Assembly (NCBI RefSeq): GCF_024494355.1
Contig: NZ_JAKNQY010000026.1
Location: 1-64,000 of the forward strand
Source of the DNA: Pseudomonas sp. Q11
GTDB taxonomy: Bacteria > Pseudomonadota > Gammaproteobacteria > Pseudomonadales > Pseudomonadaceae
Length of the DNA stretch: 64,000 bases
Reading direction: 5' to 3'
Shown here: positions 25,620 through 34,716 of the stretch, piece by piece
How positions within the stretch are numbered: position 1 is the first letter of the stretch
Layout: each line of letters starts with the position of its first letter
Translations under genes and position numbers: made by a program
Notes under the pieces: model-generated
The model's database searches: none
What the model was told of the DNA's origin: nothing
The model's input: only the letters and a program-made list of their open reading frames with translations

Positions 25620-26384
25620 ATGTACAAACTGACCATTGAAGGCCTGCATAAAAGCTATGGCGAACATCAGGTGCTCAAAGGTGTTTCGCTCAAGGCCAGG
25701 ACCGGCGACGTCATCAGCCTGATCGGCGCCAGCGGCTCGGGCAAAAGTACCTTTTTGCGCTGCATCAACTTTCTGGAACAACCCAACGACGGCGCAATGA
25801 GCCTGGACGGCCAGGCGATCCGCATGATCAACGACCGCCACGGCATGCGCGTGGCGGACGAAAAGGAACTGCAGCGCCTGCGCACCCGCCTGGCCATGGT
25901 CTTCCAGCACTTCAACCTGTGGAGCCACATGACCGTGCTGGAAAACATCACCATGGCGCCGCGCCGGGTGTTGGGCGTCAGTCAACAGGAAGCCGAGGAC
26001 CGTGCCCGTCGTTATCTCGACAAGGTCGGCCTGCCGGCGCGAGTGGCCGAGCAGTACCCGGCGTTCCTTTCCGGTGGTCAGCAGCAGCGCGTGGCCATCG
26101 CCCGCGCGCTGGCGATGGAACCGGAAGTGATGCTGTTCGACGAACCCACCTCGGCCCTTGACCCGGAGTTGGTGGGAGAAGTCTTGAAGGTGATCCAGGG
26201 CCTGGCCGAAGAAGGCCGGACCATGATCATGGTGACCCACGAAATGAGCTTCGCCCGCAAGGTGTCGGATCAGGTGCTGTTCCTGCACCAGGGCCTGGTG
26301 GAAGAAGAAGGCGCGCCGGAAGACGTGCTGGGCAATCCCAAGAGCGAGCGGCTCCAGCAGTTTCTCAGTGGCAACCTGAAATAA
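25620..26384 (+). CDS. Amino-acid ABC transporter ATP-binding protein (HisP/AotP type)
   Basis: This 254-residue ATPase has Walker A GASGSGKST, Q-loop FQHFNLWSHMT, signature LSGGQQQRVAIARALA, Walker B VMLFDEPTSALD and switch His VTHEMSFARK. The FNLWSHMTVLENI sequence is typical of basic amino-acid importers. The ATG at 25620 lies just after the AstE-like stop; the frame is open upstream to 25557 inside that gene. It is the last gene of the operon and is followed by a large repeat that may act as terminator. Confidence 0.94.
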   Translation: MYKLTIEGLHKSYGEHQVLKGVSLKARTGDVISLIGASGSGKSTFLRCINFLEQPNDGAMSLDGQAIRMINDRHGMRVADEKELQRLRTRLAMVFQHFNLWSHMTVLENITMAPRRVLGVSQQEAEDRARRYLDKVGLPARVAEQYPAFLSGGQQQRVAIARALAMEPEVMLFDEPTSALDPELVGEVLKVIQGLAEEGRTMIMVTHEMSFARKVSDQVLFLHQGLVEEEGAPEDVLGNPKSERLQQFLSGNLK

Positions 26385-26398
26385 ACCTCGATGCAACC

Positions 26399-26513
26399 CG
26401 TAGGAGCTGGCGAAGCCTGCGATCTTTTGATCTTGATGCCTCGCTCGGGACTCAATTGCAGTGGAAAGGATCGCAGCCTCGTTTCACTCGGCAGTTCCTA
26501 CAGGGCAGCTCGT
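26399..26513. repeat. Inverted repeat, GTAGGAGCTG...CTGCGATCTTTT type
   Basis: Arms CGTAGGAGCTGGCGAAGCCT and GGCAGTTCCTACAGG with inner CTGCGATCTTTTGATC and AGGATCGCAGCCTCG make this a second copy of the 15491-15612 family. It lies at the right-hand edge of the 8-kb block that separates the two halves of the ligase-associated repair set, while the other copy lies at the left of the exonuclease gene. Confidence 0.8.
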
Positions 26514-26586
26514 ACATGATGCGTTAAAACCTTTCACATCCCGCCGCGGTCACTGAAAGAAGACTTTCAGGGCGCACGCAGCGGGT

Positions 26587-29074
26587 ATGGCGACATCCAG
26601 CAATTACGCAAACCAATGGTTCAGCGCCCGCGGCTGGAAGCCGTTCGCCTTTCAAAAACAAGTCTGGGCCGCGGTCAAACGCGGCGAATCCGGGCTGTTG
26701 CACGCCAACACCGGGGCCGGCAAGACCTACGCCGTGTGGTTCGCGGCGCTCAACCGGTTCGCCCGCTCGGCGCCACCGCCGGATAAACCCCGTAAACGCA
26801 AACCAGTGGCCGAACCGCTGACGGTCCTGTGGATCACACCGATGCGCGCGCTGGCCGCCGATACAGCCAAAGCCCTTGAGACACCATTGGCAGAGCTGCA
26901 GATTCCATGGAGCGTCGGCCTGCGCACCGGCGACACCAGCGCCAGCGAACGCGCCCGCCAGGGCCGGCGCCTGCCCACCGCGCTGATCACCACGCCTGAA
27001 AGCCTGACCCTGATGCTCGCCCGCGCCGATGCGCAAACGGCCACCTCAACGCTGGGCATGGTCGTGGTGGATGAATGGCACGAGTTGCTCGGCAACAAAC
27101 GGGGGGTACAGTTGCAATTGGCTTTGGCACGCTTGCGGCGCTGGCATCCCCGACTCATCGTCTGGGGCGTGTCCGCCACCTTGGGTAACCAGGCCCACGC
27201 CGAGCAGGTATTAATCCCGCAAGGCAACGGCACCAGCGTGCAGGGGGCCAACGGCAAGGCGCTACGGGTCGATACGCTGCTTCCCCCCGGCCCTCGAACG
27301 ATTTCCGTGGGCCGGGCACATCGGCCTGAAGATGCTGCCCCAGGTCATTGCCGAAATCGACGCCAGCAGCAGCTGTCTGGTTTTCACCAACACCCGGGCG
27401 CAATCGGAAATCTGGTACCAGGCCATTCTCCAAGCCAGGCCGGACTGGGCCGGGCTGATCGCGCTGCATCACAGTTCATTGTCCCGGGACACTCGCGACT
27501 GGGTGGAGCGGGCCCTCAAGGAAGGTCAGCTCAAGGCGGTGGTCTGCACATCCAGCCTGGATCTGGGGGTGGATTTTTTGCCGGTGGAACGGGTCCTGCA
27601 AATTGGCTCGGCCAAAGGCGTGGCGCGGCTGATGCAACGCGCCGGGCGCTCCGGTCATGCACCGGGACGGACCTCGCGGGTCACGCTGGTGCCGACCCAC
27701 AGCCTGGAACTCATCGAAGCCGCCGCCGCGCAAGACGCCGTGGCCCAACGGCGCATCGAAGCCCGGGAGTCGCCCCAAAAACCCCTGGATGTGTTGGTCC
27801 AGCATCTGGTCAGCATGGCCTTGGGCGGCGGTTTCGTGCCTGATGAGTTGTTTGAGGAAGTGCGCGGCGCCTGGGCCTACCGCGACCTCAATGCAGCCGA
27901 ATGGGCCTGGGCCCTGGCCTTCGTGCGCCATGGGGGGCTGTCATTGACCGCCTATCCCGACTACCGGCGGGTCGAGCCGGACGAACACGGAGTGTGGCGA
28001 GTCCCCGATGCGCGACTGGCCCGACGACATCGCATGAGCATTGGCACCATTGTCAGCGACGCCAGCCTGCAATTGAAGTTCTGGAGCAAAGGCGGGGGCG
28101 GCAAGACCTTGGGCAGCGTGGAAGAAGGCTTCATCGCTCGCCTGCGGCCCGGTGACGGTTTCCTGTTTGCCGGGCGCTTGCTGGAATTGGTCCGGGTTGA
28201 GGACATGACCGCTTACGTGCGGCGCAGCCAAGCCAAAAAAGCCGCCGTGCCGCGCTGGAACGGCGGGCGTATGCCGCTTTCCAGCGAATTGGCGGCCGCC
28301 GTCGTGGCCCGCCTGAGCGAGGCGGCCACGGGCCACTTCGATGGTCCGGAGATGAGCGCCATGCGGCCCTTATTATCGACTCAACAACGCTGGTCCGGTT
28401 TGCCTACGCAAGAAACATTGTTGGCCGAGACGCTCAAATCCCGCGAAGGCTGGCATTTGTTTCTATATCCCTTTGCCGGGCGCCAGGTTCATCTGGGGTT
28501 GGCGAGCCTGCTGGCCTGGCGCGTCAGCCGACAACAGCCGGTGACGTTTTCCATCGCCGTCAACGATTACGGCCTGGAACTGCTCAGCGCCACGGCACTG
28601 GACTGGACACAGCACCTGGGGCCGGAACTCCTGAGCGTCGACAACCTGCTGGGCGATGTGCTGGCGAGCCTGAACGCCGGAGAGCTGGCACTTCGACGCT
28701 TTCGCGAAATCGCCCGGATCGCCGGACTGGTCTTTGCCGGCTATCCCGGCGCGCCAAAAAGTACCCGTCAAGTCCAGGCCTCCAGCGGCTTGTTCTTTCA
28801 GGTGTTCAAGCAATACGACGCCGACAACCTCTTGCTGGCACAGGCCGGGGAAGAAGTCTTGCGTGAAGAACTGGATATACGTCGACTGGAGCAGACCTTG
28901 GAACGCCTCAATACCTTAAAACTCGACCTGCATGTCATCAAACGCCCCACCCCACTGGGGTTCCCGTTGCTGGTAGAGCGATTCAGGGAAAGCATGAGTT
29001 CGGAGAAGCTCGCCGATCGCATCCGGCGGATGGTCAGCGAACTGGAAAAGACCGCCGATCGTGGTGACGCCTGA
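26587..29074 (+). pseudogene. Ligase-associated DEXH helicase, frameshifted in a C6 run
   Basis: Two frames together give an ~828-residue Lhr-like superfamily 2 helicase. The first carries Walker A NTGAGKT (residues 41-47), VVDEWHELL (DEWH 162-165) and VSATLGN. The second carries VFTNTRAQSE, ALHHSSLSRDTRDWVERALK, TSSLDLGVDFLPV and QRAGRSGHAPG. The break is at the six C's at 27283-27288: dropping one C restores TLLPPALERFPWAGHIGLKM across the joint. As written, translation from 26587 runs out of frame to 27843. This may be a sequencing error, a true mutation or a phase-variable tract. It precedes pdeM with a 1-base overlap. Confidence 0.88.
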
Positions 29075-29730
29075 TGCCCGCGCCCTACCCCGTCAGCCTC
29101 GCCGGCGAAGAGCTCTGGCTATTGCCGGAAAAGGCTCTTTACTGGCCGGCCCAGCAAACCTTGATGGTCGCCGATGTGCATTTTGGCAAGGCCGCTGCTT
29201 ATCGCAGCCTTGGCCAACCGGTGCCCCATGGCACGACGGCCAGCAACATCGCCGTGCTGGACAGGCTCCTGGCGAGCCTGCCATGTCGCCAACTGATCTT
29301 TCTAGGGGACTTTCTCCACGGTCCAGGTTCCCACGCCCCGGGCACCTTGAAGGCCCTTTGCAGCTGGCGTGAACGACATCAGCTCCTGGCCATGACGCTG
29401 ATTCGCGGCAACCACGACAAACGCGCCGGCGACCCGCCGCCAGCCCTGAACATCCGGGTCGTGCCGGAGCCATTGTTGCTCGGTCCTTTCGCCGTACAAC
29501 ATGAGCCCGATCCGCATCCCAGCCGCCATGTGCTGGCCGGTCACGTTCATCCCGTCTACCACCTGAGCGGCAAAGGCCGGCAGCGGCTGCGCCTGGCCTG
29601 CTTCCGGCTCGGCAGCGAAATCAGCCTGCTACCGGCCTTCGGTGCATTCACAGGTGGGCATCGCGTGGAACAGGACAATGACTGCCGGATCTTTGTCATT
29701 GGGGATAACGAAATATGGCCGATCAGCTGA
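29074..29730 (+). CDS. pdeM: Ligase-associated DNA damage response endonuclease PdeM
   Basis: This 218-residue calcineurin-like phosphoesterase has the metal motifs VADVHFGK (DxH), FLGDFLHG (GDxxH-like), RGNHDK (GNHD) and VLAGHVHPVYHL (GHxH). It completes the exonuclease-ligase-helicase-phosphoesterase set. Its ATG shares a base with the helicase stop (TGATG), so its translation may depend on ribosomes finishing the helicase; the upstream frameshift could therefore lower its expression. Confidence 0.9.
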   Translation: MPAPYPVSLAGEELWLLPEKALYWPAQQTLMVADVHFGKAAAYRSLGQPVPHGTTASNIAVLDRLLASLPCRQLIFLGDFLHGPGSHAPGTLKALCSWRERHQLLAMTLIRGNHDKRAGDPPPALNIRVVPEPLLLGPFAVQHEPDPHPSRHVLAGHVHPVYHLSGKGRQRLRLACFRLGSEISLLPAFGAFTGGHRVEQDNDCRIFVIGDNEIWPIS

Positions 29731-29787
29731 CAGCGGCAAGCGGCAAGCGTGGAGGCAAGCAACGTGCCCACTTGCAGCTTGCCGCTG
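29731..29787. repeat. GCGGCAAGC inverted repeat
   Basis: CAGCGGCAAGC at the left matches GCTTGCCGCTG at the right, with extra CGGCAAGC and CTTGCAGCTTGC units between. It directly follows the pdeM stop and may end its transcription. A related CTTGAAGC/GCTTGCAGC element lies at 49241-49297. Confidence 0.6.
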
Positions 29788-29804
29788 GTAGCTTCTAACT
29801 GAGG

Positions 29805-30020
29805 TCAGGCAACAGGCGCAGGAGGCGGCTCATCCGGCAGGGTGGGTTCGCCGGGTTCGGTGGGTTCGAAGGGCTGTTCGTTGGGGGTATCGGGATCAGG
29901 CTGGCCTGGAATACCGCCCGCCACTTCGGCAGGGTGGGCCAGCAATGACCAAGCCATGACACCGATCTGATTGGGCTCAAGCCTGGCCAGTTCGGCACTG
30001 ATTCGCGGATCGATCTTCAT
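29805..30020 (-). CDS. Small protein with Pro/Glu-rich tail
   Basis: This 71-residue protein has a helical start (MKIDPRISAELARLEPNQIG) and a low-complexity acidic, proline-rich end (PFEPTEPGEPTLPDEPPPAP). AGGAG sits 8 bases before the ATG at 30020. It lies downstream of dcd but is separated from it by a terminator, so it should have its own promoter. I do not recognise its family. No membrane or signal segment is visible. Confidence 0.6.
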   Translation of the reverse strand: MKIDPRISAELARLEPNQIGVMAWSLLAHPAEVAGGIPGQPDPDTPNEQPFEPTEPGEPTLPDEPPPAPVA

Positions 30021-30057
30021 AGAGCAACTCCTGGGCGAAGGCCCGCTGCGCTGAGGC

Positions 30058-30095
30058 AAAAAAACGGGCAGTACACCCCATAGAGTGCCTGCCCG
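30058..30095 (-). terminator. Terminator of dcd
   Basis: On the minus strand CGGGCAG and CTGCCCG pair (17-base loop) and are followed by seven T. It is 28 bases past the dcd stop. Confidence 0.8.
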
Positions 30096-30122
30096 CCCAG
30101 GAATTCAAACTGTTCGTCAGAA

Positions 30123-30689
30123 TCAGGTACGCGGCAGCGTCACGCCGCGCTGGCCCTGATATTTGCCACCACGATCCTTGTAGGACACTTCACATTCTTC
30201 ATCGGACTCAAGGAACAGCATCTGCGCCACACCTTCGTTGGCATAGATTTTGGCCGGCAAGGTCGTGGTGTTGGAGAACTCCAGGGTCACATGGCCTTCC
30301 CATTCAGGCTCCAGCGGCGTGACGTTGACGATGATACCGCAGCGCGCGTACGTGCTTTTACCCAGGCAGATGGTCAGCACGTTGCGCGGGATACGGAAAT
30401 ACTCAACGGTGCGGGCCAGGGCAAAGGAGTTCGGCGGAATGATGCAGACGTCGCTCTTGACGTCGACGAAGCTCTTCTCATCGAAGTTCTTCGGGTCGAC
30501 GGTGGCCGAGTTGATGTTGGTGAACACCTTGAATTCATCGGCGCAACGCACATCGTAGCCGTAGCTGGAGACGCCGAAGGAAATCAGCCGGTCGGCGCCT
30601 TCGCCACGCATCTGGCGCTCTACGAAAGGCTCGATCATGCCCTGCTCTTGCGCCATGCGGCGAATCCACTTGTCCGATTTGATGCTCAT
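30123..30689 (-). CDS. dcd: dCTP deaminase
   Basis: This 188-residue enzyme deaminates dCTP to dUTP, feeding thymidylate synthesis. Visible family blocks are GVSSYGYDVRCADEFKVFTN, IIPPNSFALARTVEYFRIPR, GKSTYARCGIIVNVTPLEPE (with the catalytic Glu in PLEPEWEGHVTLEFSN) and the C-terminal YKDRGGKYQGQRGVTLPRT. The length is typical. It is monocistronic, with a terminator behind and a 354-base gap to the cold-shock gene ahead. Confidence 0.97.
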   Translation of the reverse strand: MSIKSDKWIRRMAQEQGMIEPFVERQMRGEGADRLISFGVSSYGYDVRCADEFKVFTNINSATVDPKNFDEKSFVDVKSDVCIIPPNSFALARTVEYFRIPRNVLTICLGKSTYARCGIIVNVTPLEPEWEGHVTLEFSNTTTLPAKIYANEGVAQMLFLESDEECEVSYKDRGGKYQGQRGVTLPRT

Positions 30690-30889
30690 GGCGGGTGTCC
30701 TGAATAGCGAGGTGGAAAAAATACGTCCGGCATCTTACCGGGGCACGGGGCCGGGTTCAAAGCGCGGGACGCAAATCTCGCCGATCCGCCTTGATTTCCT
30801 GGCCCTGACGGCAATATCGCCCGCCGTCAGTCACCAAAACCGAGAAACCTTCGCAAAGACCATTGGCACGTACCGGAAAAAGGGTTAAG

Positions 30890-31043
30890 GTGGCGCCACT
30901 GTGCTGCTTGTGTCACTGAGAATCTCTACACGATATGTTGAATTTCGATCCAACCATCTACAAGAATTTTTCCTGCTCTTTGCACTCAGTCTCGGCCAGG
31001 GTTCTTCCTGAGTCGCAGTTATCTTTGTTCAAGGAGTTACACC
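30890..31043 (+). promoter_or_regulatory. Probable promoter and long 5' leader of the cold-shock gene
   Basis: The region between dcd and the cold-shock ATG is 354 bases long. Its last ~150 bases become A/T-rich (TACACGATATGTTGAATTTC) and end with AAGGAG 8 bases before the start. Cold-shock genes usually carry long structured leaders; no exact start site can be fixed by eye. The half near dcd (30690-30889) holds nothing else I can support. Confidence 0.45.
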
Positions 31044-31253
31044 ATGTCTAATCGCCAAACTGGTACCGTTAAGTGGTTCAACGATGAAAAAGGCTTCGGC
31101 TTCATCACCCCACAATCCGGTGACGACCTGTTTGTTCACTTCAAAGCAATCCAATCCGACGGCTTCAAAAGCCTGAAAGAAGGCCAGCAGGTCTCTTTCA
31201 TCGCTACCCGCGGTCAGAAAGGCATGCAAGCTGAAGAAGTTCAAGTTATCTAA
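31044..31253 (+). CDS. Cold-shock protein (CspA family)
   Basis: This 69-residue single cold-shock domain has both nucleic-acid-binding motifs, KGFGFI (RNP1) and LFVHF (RNP2), and start GTVKWFNDEKGFG. It binds single-stranded RNA or DNA as a chaperone in the cytoplasm. AAGGAG lies upstream and a strong terminator follows, so it is transcribed alone. Which of the several Pseudomonas csp paralogues it is cannot be told here. Confidence 0.96.
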   Translation: MSNRQTGTVKWFNDEKGFGFITPQSGDDLFVHFKAIQSDGFKSLKEGQQVSFIATRGQKGMQAEEVQVI

Positions 31254-31270
31254 CTTGTCCTTGCTTTAGT

Positions 31271-31303
31271 AAAAAGCCCCGCCCTGAAAAGCGGGGCTTT
31301 TTT
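31271..31303 (+). terminator. Terminator of the cold-shock gene
   Basis: AAGCCCCGC and GCGGGGCTT form the stem, followed by seven T and preceded by five A. It can work in both directions. Confidence 0.92.
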
Positions 31304-31337
31304 GTGCCTGTGTGTTTTTGCCCACGCACAAAAAAAT

Positions 31338-31425
31338 GTGGGAGCGAGCCTGCTCGCGATAGCGGCGTGTCAGTCAACGTTGATGTTGCTGATCCGCCGC
31401 TATCGCGAGCAGGCTCGCTCCCACA
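31338..31425. repeat. REP pair (GTGGGAGCGAGCCTGCTCGCGAT)
   Basis: Facing copies of GTGGGAGCGAGCCTGCTCGC, extended by ATAGCGG and CCGCTAT so that the inverted match is nearly 30 bases long. It lies between the cold-shock terminator and the 3' end of the DUF481 gene. Confidence 0.9.
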
Positions 31426-31452
31426 CGGGTTGGTTGCGTTGCTAGCCCGAGA

Positions 31453-32460
31453 TTACCAGGTCACGCCAAACCCTGCGGTGTAGCGCGTCTTGCTCAAGTC
31501 GCTGTCTTCGGTGCCCTCGATGACATCTTTCTCGGCCTTGAGGTTGAGCGAAGCCCAGTCGGTAACCTTGTAGCGCAGCCCCACCTCAGCGTCGTAGGCG
31601 TACTCGGCGACGCTGGACAGCGGCTTGCCGACTTCACCATTGGTGAAGAACTCGACACGCTTGCCGATCAGGTAGCGGTTGTAGTCCCACTTCATGGCGA
31701 CGGAATAGAAGTTGTCCGTTCCACCGTCGCGGTATTCATAATCGGTGCGGTTGAGCAGCGAGCCCAACGAGAAAGCCCCCAACTCGTCATCCCAGAACTG
31801 ATAACCCGGACCGGTGCCCACCACGCGCTGGCGAGCCAGCTCTTCGACCTTGTCGCGCTTGTAATTCAAACGCCCTTGCCAGAACCATTTTTCCGTGAGG
31901 AACCGGTCGAGGGAGTACTCCAGCCTCCAGTTGTCGGTGGAAACCACATCATCCTGGAATTCACGGTTGTATTCGCCTTCGGCGGTGTGCCGCCATCTGC
32001 CATGGCGTGCCGAAGTCTTGAAGTCGATGTCGTAGTCGTCGGTATCGTTTTCCGCGCGCTGATAATCCAGTGCGGCATCGATATTGCCCTTCCACACCAG
32101 ATCCTCGACCACCGGCTTGGGTTTGAGGATTTGCTGGATACTGGCCAGCTCGACGGTTTTGGGTCCGTCGCCGTTGGCCAGGGTCACCTTGCCGTCCTCG
32201 GCCGCCTGCAGCGCCTTGGCTTTCTCGCCAGTGTAGGCATCCTGCTTGACCAGCAATTGCTGGTCGCTCTCAAGGGTCTTGACCTGTTTCCAGTCGATGG
32301 GAATCGCGCCAGCGTAATCGGTCTGGATCAGCAACTTGCCGCCATCGAAAACGGTGATCTTGCCACTGAGCTTGTCGCCGTTCTTCAACCAGACGGTATC
32401 GGCAAGCAATGGCATGGAGGCGCTGGTGACAGCTAGGCATAGCAGGGTTCTAGACAACAT
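31453..32460 (-). CDS. DUF481 outer-membrane beta-barrel protein (YdiY-like)
   Basis: This 335-residue protein has a signal peptide ending in SMPLLADTV. A small N-terminal domain (WLKNGDKLSGKITVFDGGKL) is followed by a DUF481 barrel of alternating amphipathic strands (RHTAEGEYNREFQDDVVSTD; WFWQGRLNYKRDKVEELARQ) ending in an aromatic residue (YTAGFGVTW), as usual for outer-membrane barrels. E. coli YdiY is acid-inducible; the function is unknown. It is monocistronic. Confidence 0.85.
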   Translation of the reverse strand: MLSRTLLCLAVTSASMPLLADTVWLKNGDKLSGKITVFDGGKLLIQTDYAGAIPIDWKQVKTLESDQQLLVKQDAYTGEKAKALQAAEDGKVTLANGDGPKTVELASIQQILKPKPVVEDLVWKGNIDAALDYQRAENDTDDYDIDFKTSARHGRWRHTAEGEYNREFQDDVVSTDNWRLEYSLDRFLTEKWFWQGRLNYKRDKVEELARQRVVGTGPGYQFWDDELGAFSLGSLLNRTDYEYRDGGTDNFYSVAMKWDYNRYLIGKRVEFFTNGEVGKPLSSVAEYAYDAEVGLRYKVTDWASLNLKAEKDVIEGTEDSDLSKTRYTAGFGVTW

Positions 32461-32624
32461 AAGCGTATAAAGAGCTCAAGTTTGCGGTAAAAAGGCGGCA
32501 TTATCCCCCGGGACGACACCTTAGCAAGGACTGACCGAAGTAATTGTGATGAGTTCATTTCTCAACCAACCTTGCGGGACTTAATCTACCAACGGCAATA
32601 CGCCCTTCTTCAGGACGCCTGAAC

Positions 32625-32978
32625 GTGACTGATGCTCCCGCGGACGCAGAGAGCGCCGCCCAGATTCGCCGCACCACCCTGTACCTGACCCTGGCACAGG
32701 TGCCGGCCGGCAAGGTAGTGACCTATGGCCAGCTCGCCGAAATGGCCGGCCTGGGCCGCGCGGCACGCTGGGTGGGACGGACCCTCAGCCAACTGCCAAA
32801 CGACACAAAGCTGCCATGGCATCGCGTGTTGGGCGCCGGCGGTCGGATCAGCCTGCCGGTCGGCAGCGCTTCAGGGGATGAACAACGCGCGCGCCTGCGC
32901 ATGGAAGGGGTAAGTGTCCTGAATAATCGTGTTGATATTCAGCGCCATGGCTGGCGCCCGGTAGAGCACAGCGGTTAG
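32625..32978 (+). CDS. atl: Alkyltransferase-like protein (MGMT family, Trp replacing Cys)
   Basis: This 117-residue protein has the O6-alkylguanine transferase C-terminal domain (VPAGKVVTYGQLAEMAGLGR; RWVGRTLSQ) but its active-site motif is PWHRV (W65) in place of PCHRV. Such Atl proteins bind O6-alkylguanine without transferring the alkyl group and hand the lesion to nucleotide excision repair. It starts with GTG after CAGGA. It lies just ahead of ampG in the same direction. Confidence 0.9.
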   Translation: MTDAPADAESAAQIRRTTLYLTLAQVPAGKVVTYGQLAEMAGLGRAARWVGRTLSQLPNDTKLPWHRVLGAGGRISLPVGSASGDEQRARLRMEGVSVLNNRVDIQRHGWRPVEHSG

Positions 32979-33022
32979 AGTGCGCGCTTTGTTTTCGCAA
33001 TTTTTGAGGCAGACTCCAGCCC

Positions 33023-34588
33023 ATGCCCCGTAAAACCTGGCGCGCCGCCCTCGCCGCCTATGCCAGTCCCTCGACGCTCGTGCTGTTGCTGCTTGGCTTC
33101 GCCGCCGGCTTGCCCTACATGCTGGTGTTTTCCACGCTTTCAGTCTGGTTGCGTGAAGCCGGCGTGGCCCGTGAGACCATTGGTTACGCGAGCCTCATCG
33201 GCCTGGCATATGCCTTCAAATGGGTCTGGTCGCCACTGCTCGACCAATGGCGCCTGCCACTGCTGGGCAAACTCGGCCGTCGGCGTTCATGGCTGGTGCT
33301 CTCCCAGGCCCTGGTGATCCTCGGCCTGATCGGCATGGGCTTCTGCGATCCGCAAAAACACCTGTCCTGGTTGATCGCTATCGCGGTGATCGTGGCTTTC
33401 GCCTCGGCCACCCAGGACATCGCCGTCGACGCCTACCGCCTGGAAATCGCCGACGACACCCGCCAGGCGGCCCTCGCCGCCAGCTACATGTCCGGGTACC
33501 GAATCGCGGCATTGCTGGCCACCGCCGGCGCACTGTTCTTTGCCGAAGGGTTCGGCTCCACCGGTTTCAGCTATAAACACTCGGCCTGGGCAGGCACCTA
33601 CCTGTTGTTCGGCGTACTGATGGTCCCGGCGCTGCTCACCTCGCTGTTCATGCGCGAACCGCCGGTACCGTTGCGCACCCAGTTGCAGGCCGGCCGCTAT
33701 AGCTTCGCCCACCAGTTGACCTCGGTGTTCGTACTCATCGTACTGCTGGTGTCGGTACCGGCGATGTTCACCCAGCTCTATAACACCGACTTCGCCAGCG
33801 TCCTCTTCGAAGGCGTCAGCCTGCTGGATCTGCTGCTCGAAGACCGCGCCTTTCTGCGGGCCATCCTCTATATCACCCTGACGGCCCTATGCCTTTCAGC
33901 CATGGGGCGCCGCGGGCTGGCGCCAGTACTGACCCCGGTCAACGATTTCATTCTGCGCTACCGCTGGCAGGCCCTGTTGTTGCTTGGGCTGATTGCCACC
34001 TACCGAATGTCCGACACGGTCATGGGCGTCATGGCCAACGTGTTCTACATCGACCAAGGTTTCACCAAGGACCAGATCGCCAGCGTCAGCAAGATTTTCG
34101 GGCTGATCATGACACTCGTCGGCGCCGGCATGGGCGGCTTGTTGATCGTGCGTTTCGGCATCCTGCCGATCCTGTTTATCGGCGGCGTTGCCTCCGCCGG
34201 CACCAATATCCTGTTTTTGATGCTCGCCGACATGGGCGCCAACCTGCAGATGCTGATTGTCACCATCTCTCTGGACAACTTCAGCTCCGGCCTGGCCACT
34301 TCGGCGTTCGTCGCCTACCTGTCGAGCCTGACCAACCTGAAGTTCTCGGCCACCCAATACGCCCTGCTCAGCTCGATCATGCTATTGCTGCCGCGCTTGA
34401 TCGGTGGATATTCAGGGGTGATGGTGGAGAAATTCGGCTATCACGACTTCTTCCTGATCACCGCCCTGCTCGGCGTTCCGACCCTGTTGCTGATTGCCTT
34501 GCACTGGTATCAGGAAAACCGCCGCCAGGATTCGGGCTCGGCTTCGGACGAGGAACCGACACCCACGCGACCTGCGGAAGAATCGTAG
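33023..34588 (+). CDS. ampG: AmpG-type muropeptide permease (MFS)
   Basis: This 521-residue transporter has 12 or more membrane helices. Typical AmpG lines are LLGFAAGLPYMLVFSTLSVW, WLREAGVARETIGYASLIGL, YAFKWVWSPLLDQ and SATQDIAVDAYRLEI. AmpG imports GlcNAc-anhydroMurNAc peptides from the periplasm for wall recycling and indirectly controls AmpR/AmpC. A charged, disordered tail (SGSASDEEPTPTRPAEES) ends the protein. proS follows after 128 bases. Confidence 0.88.
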   Translation: MPRKTWRAALAAYASPSTLVLLLLGFAAGLPYMLVFSTLSVWLREAGVARETIGYASLIGLAYAFKWVWSPLLDQWRLPLLGKLGRRRSWLVLSQALVILGLIGMGFCDPQKHLSWLIAIAVIVAFASATQDIAVDAYRLEIADDTRQAALAASYMSGYRIAALLATAGALFFAEGFGSTGFSYKHSAWAGTYLLFGVLMVPALLTSLFMREPPVPLRTQLQAGRYSFAHQLTSVFVLIVLLVSVPAMFTQLYNTDFASVLFEGVSLLDLLLEDRAFLRAILYITLTALCLSAMGRRGLAPVLTPVNDFILRYRWQALLLLGLIATYRMSDTVMGVMANVFYIDQGFTKDQIASVSKIFGLIMTLVGAGMGGLLIVRFGILPILFIGGVASAGTNILFLMLADMGANLQMLIVTISLDNFSSGLATSAFVAYLSSLTNLKFSATQYALLSSIMLLLPRLIGGYSGVMVEKFGYHDFFLITALLGVPTLLLIALHWYQENRRQDSGSASDEEPTPTRPAEES

Positions 34589-34716
34589 GAAACTTCAGCA
34601 AGCGCCGGCGAAACGGCGTTCCTGCCTGGCGACCGGCCACGCGCCTGTACGCCAGGGCATCTCGCCCGTACAATGCTCCGTCACTTCTCGTCATCAGCAA
34701 CCGACAACGGCCAACC

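Noticed and set aside
33889..34716. An 847-codon frame starting inside ampG and running into proS
   Set aside because: The part before 34717 is out of frame with the well-conserved ampG coding sequence, and proS has its normal N-terminus at 34717.
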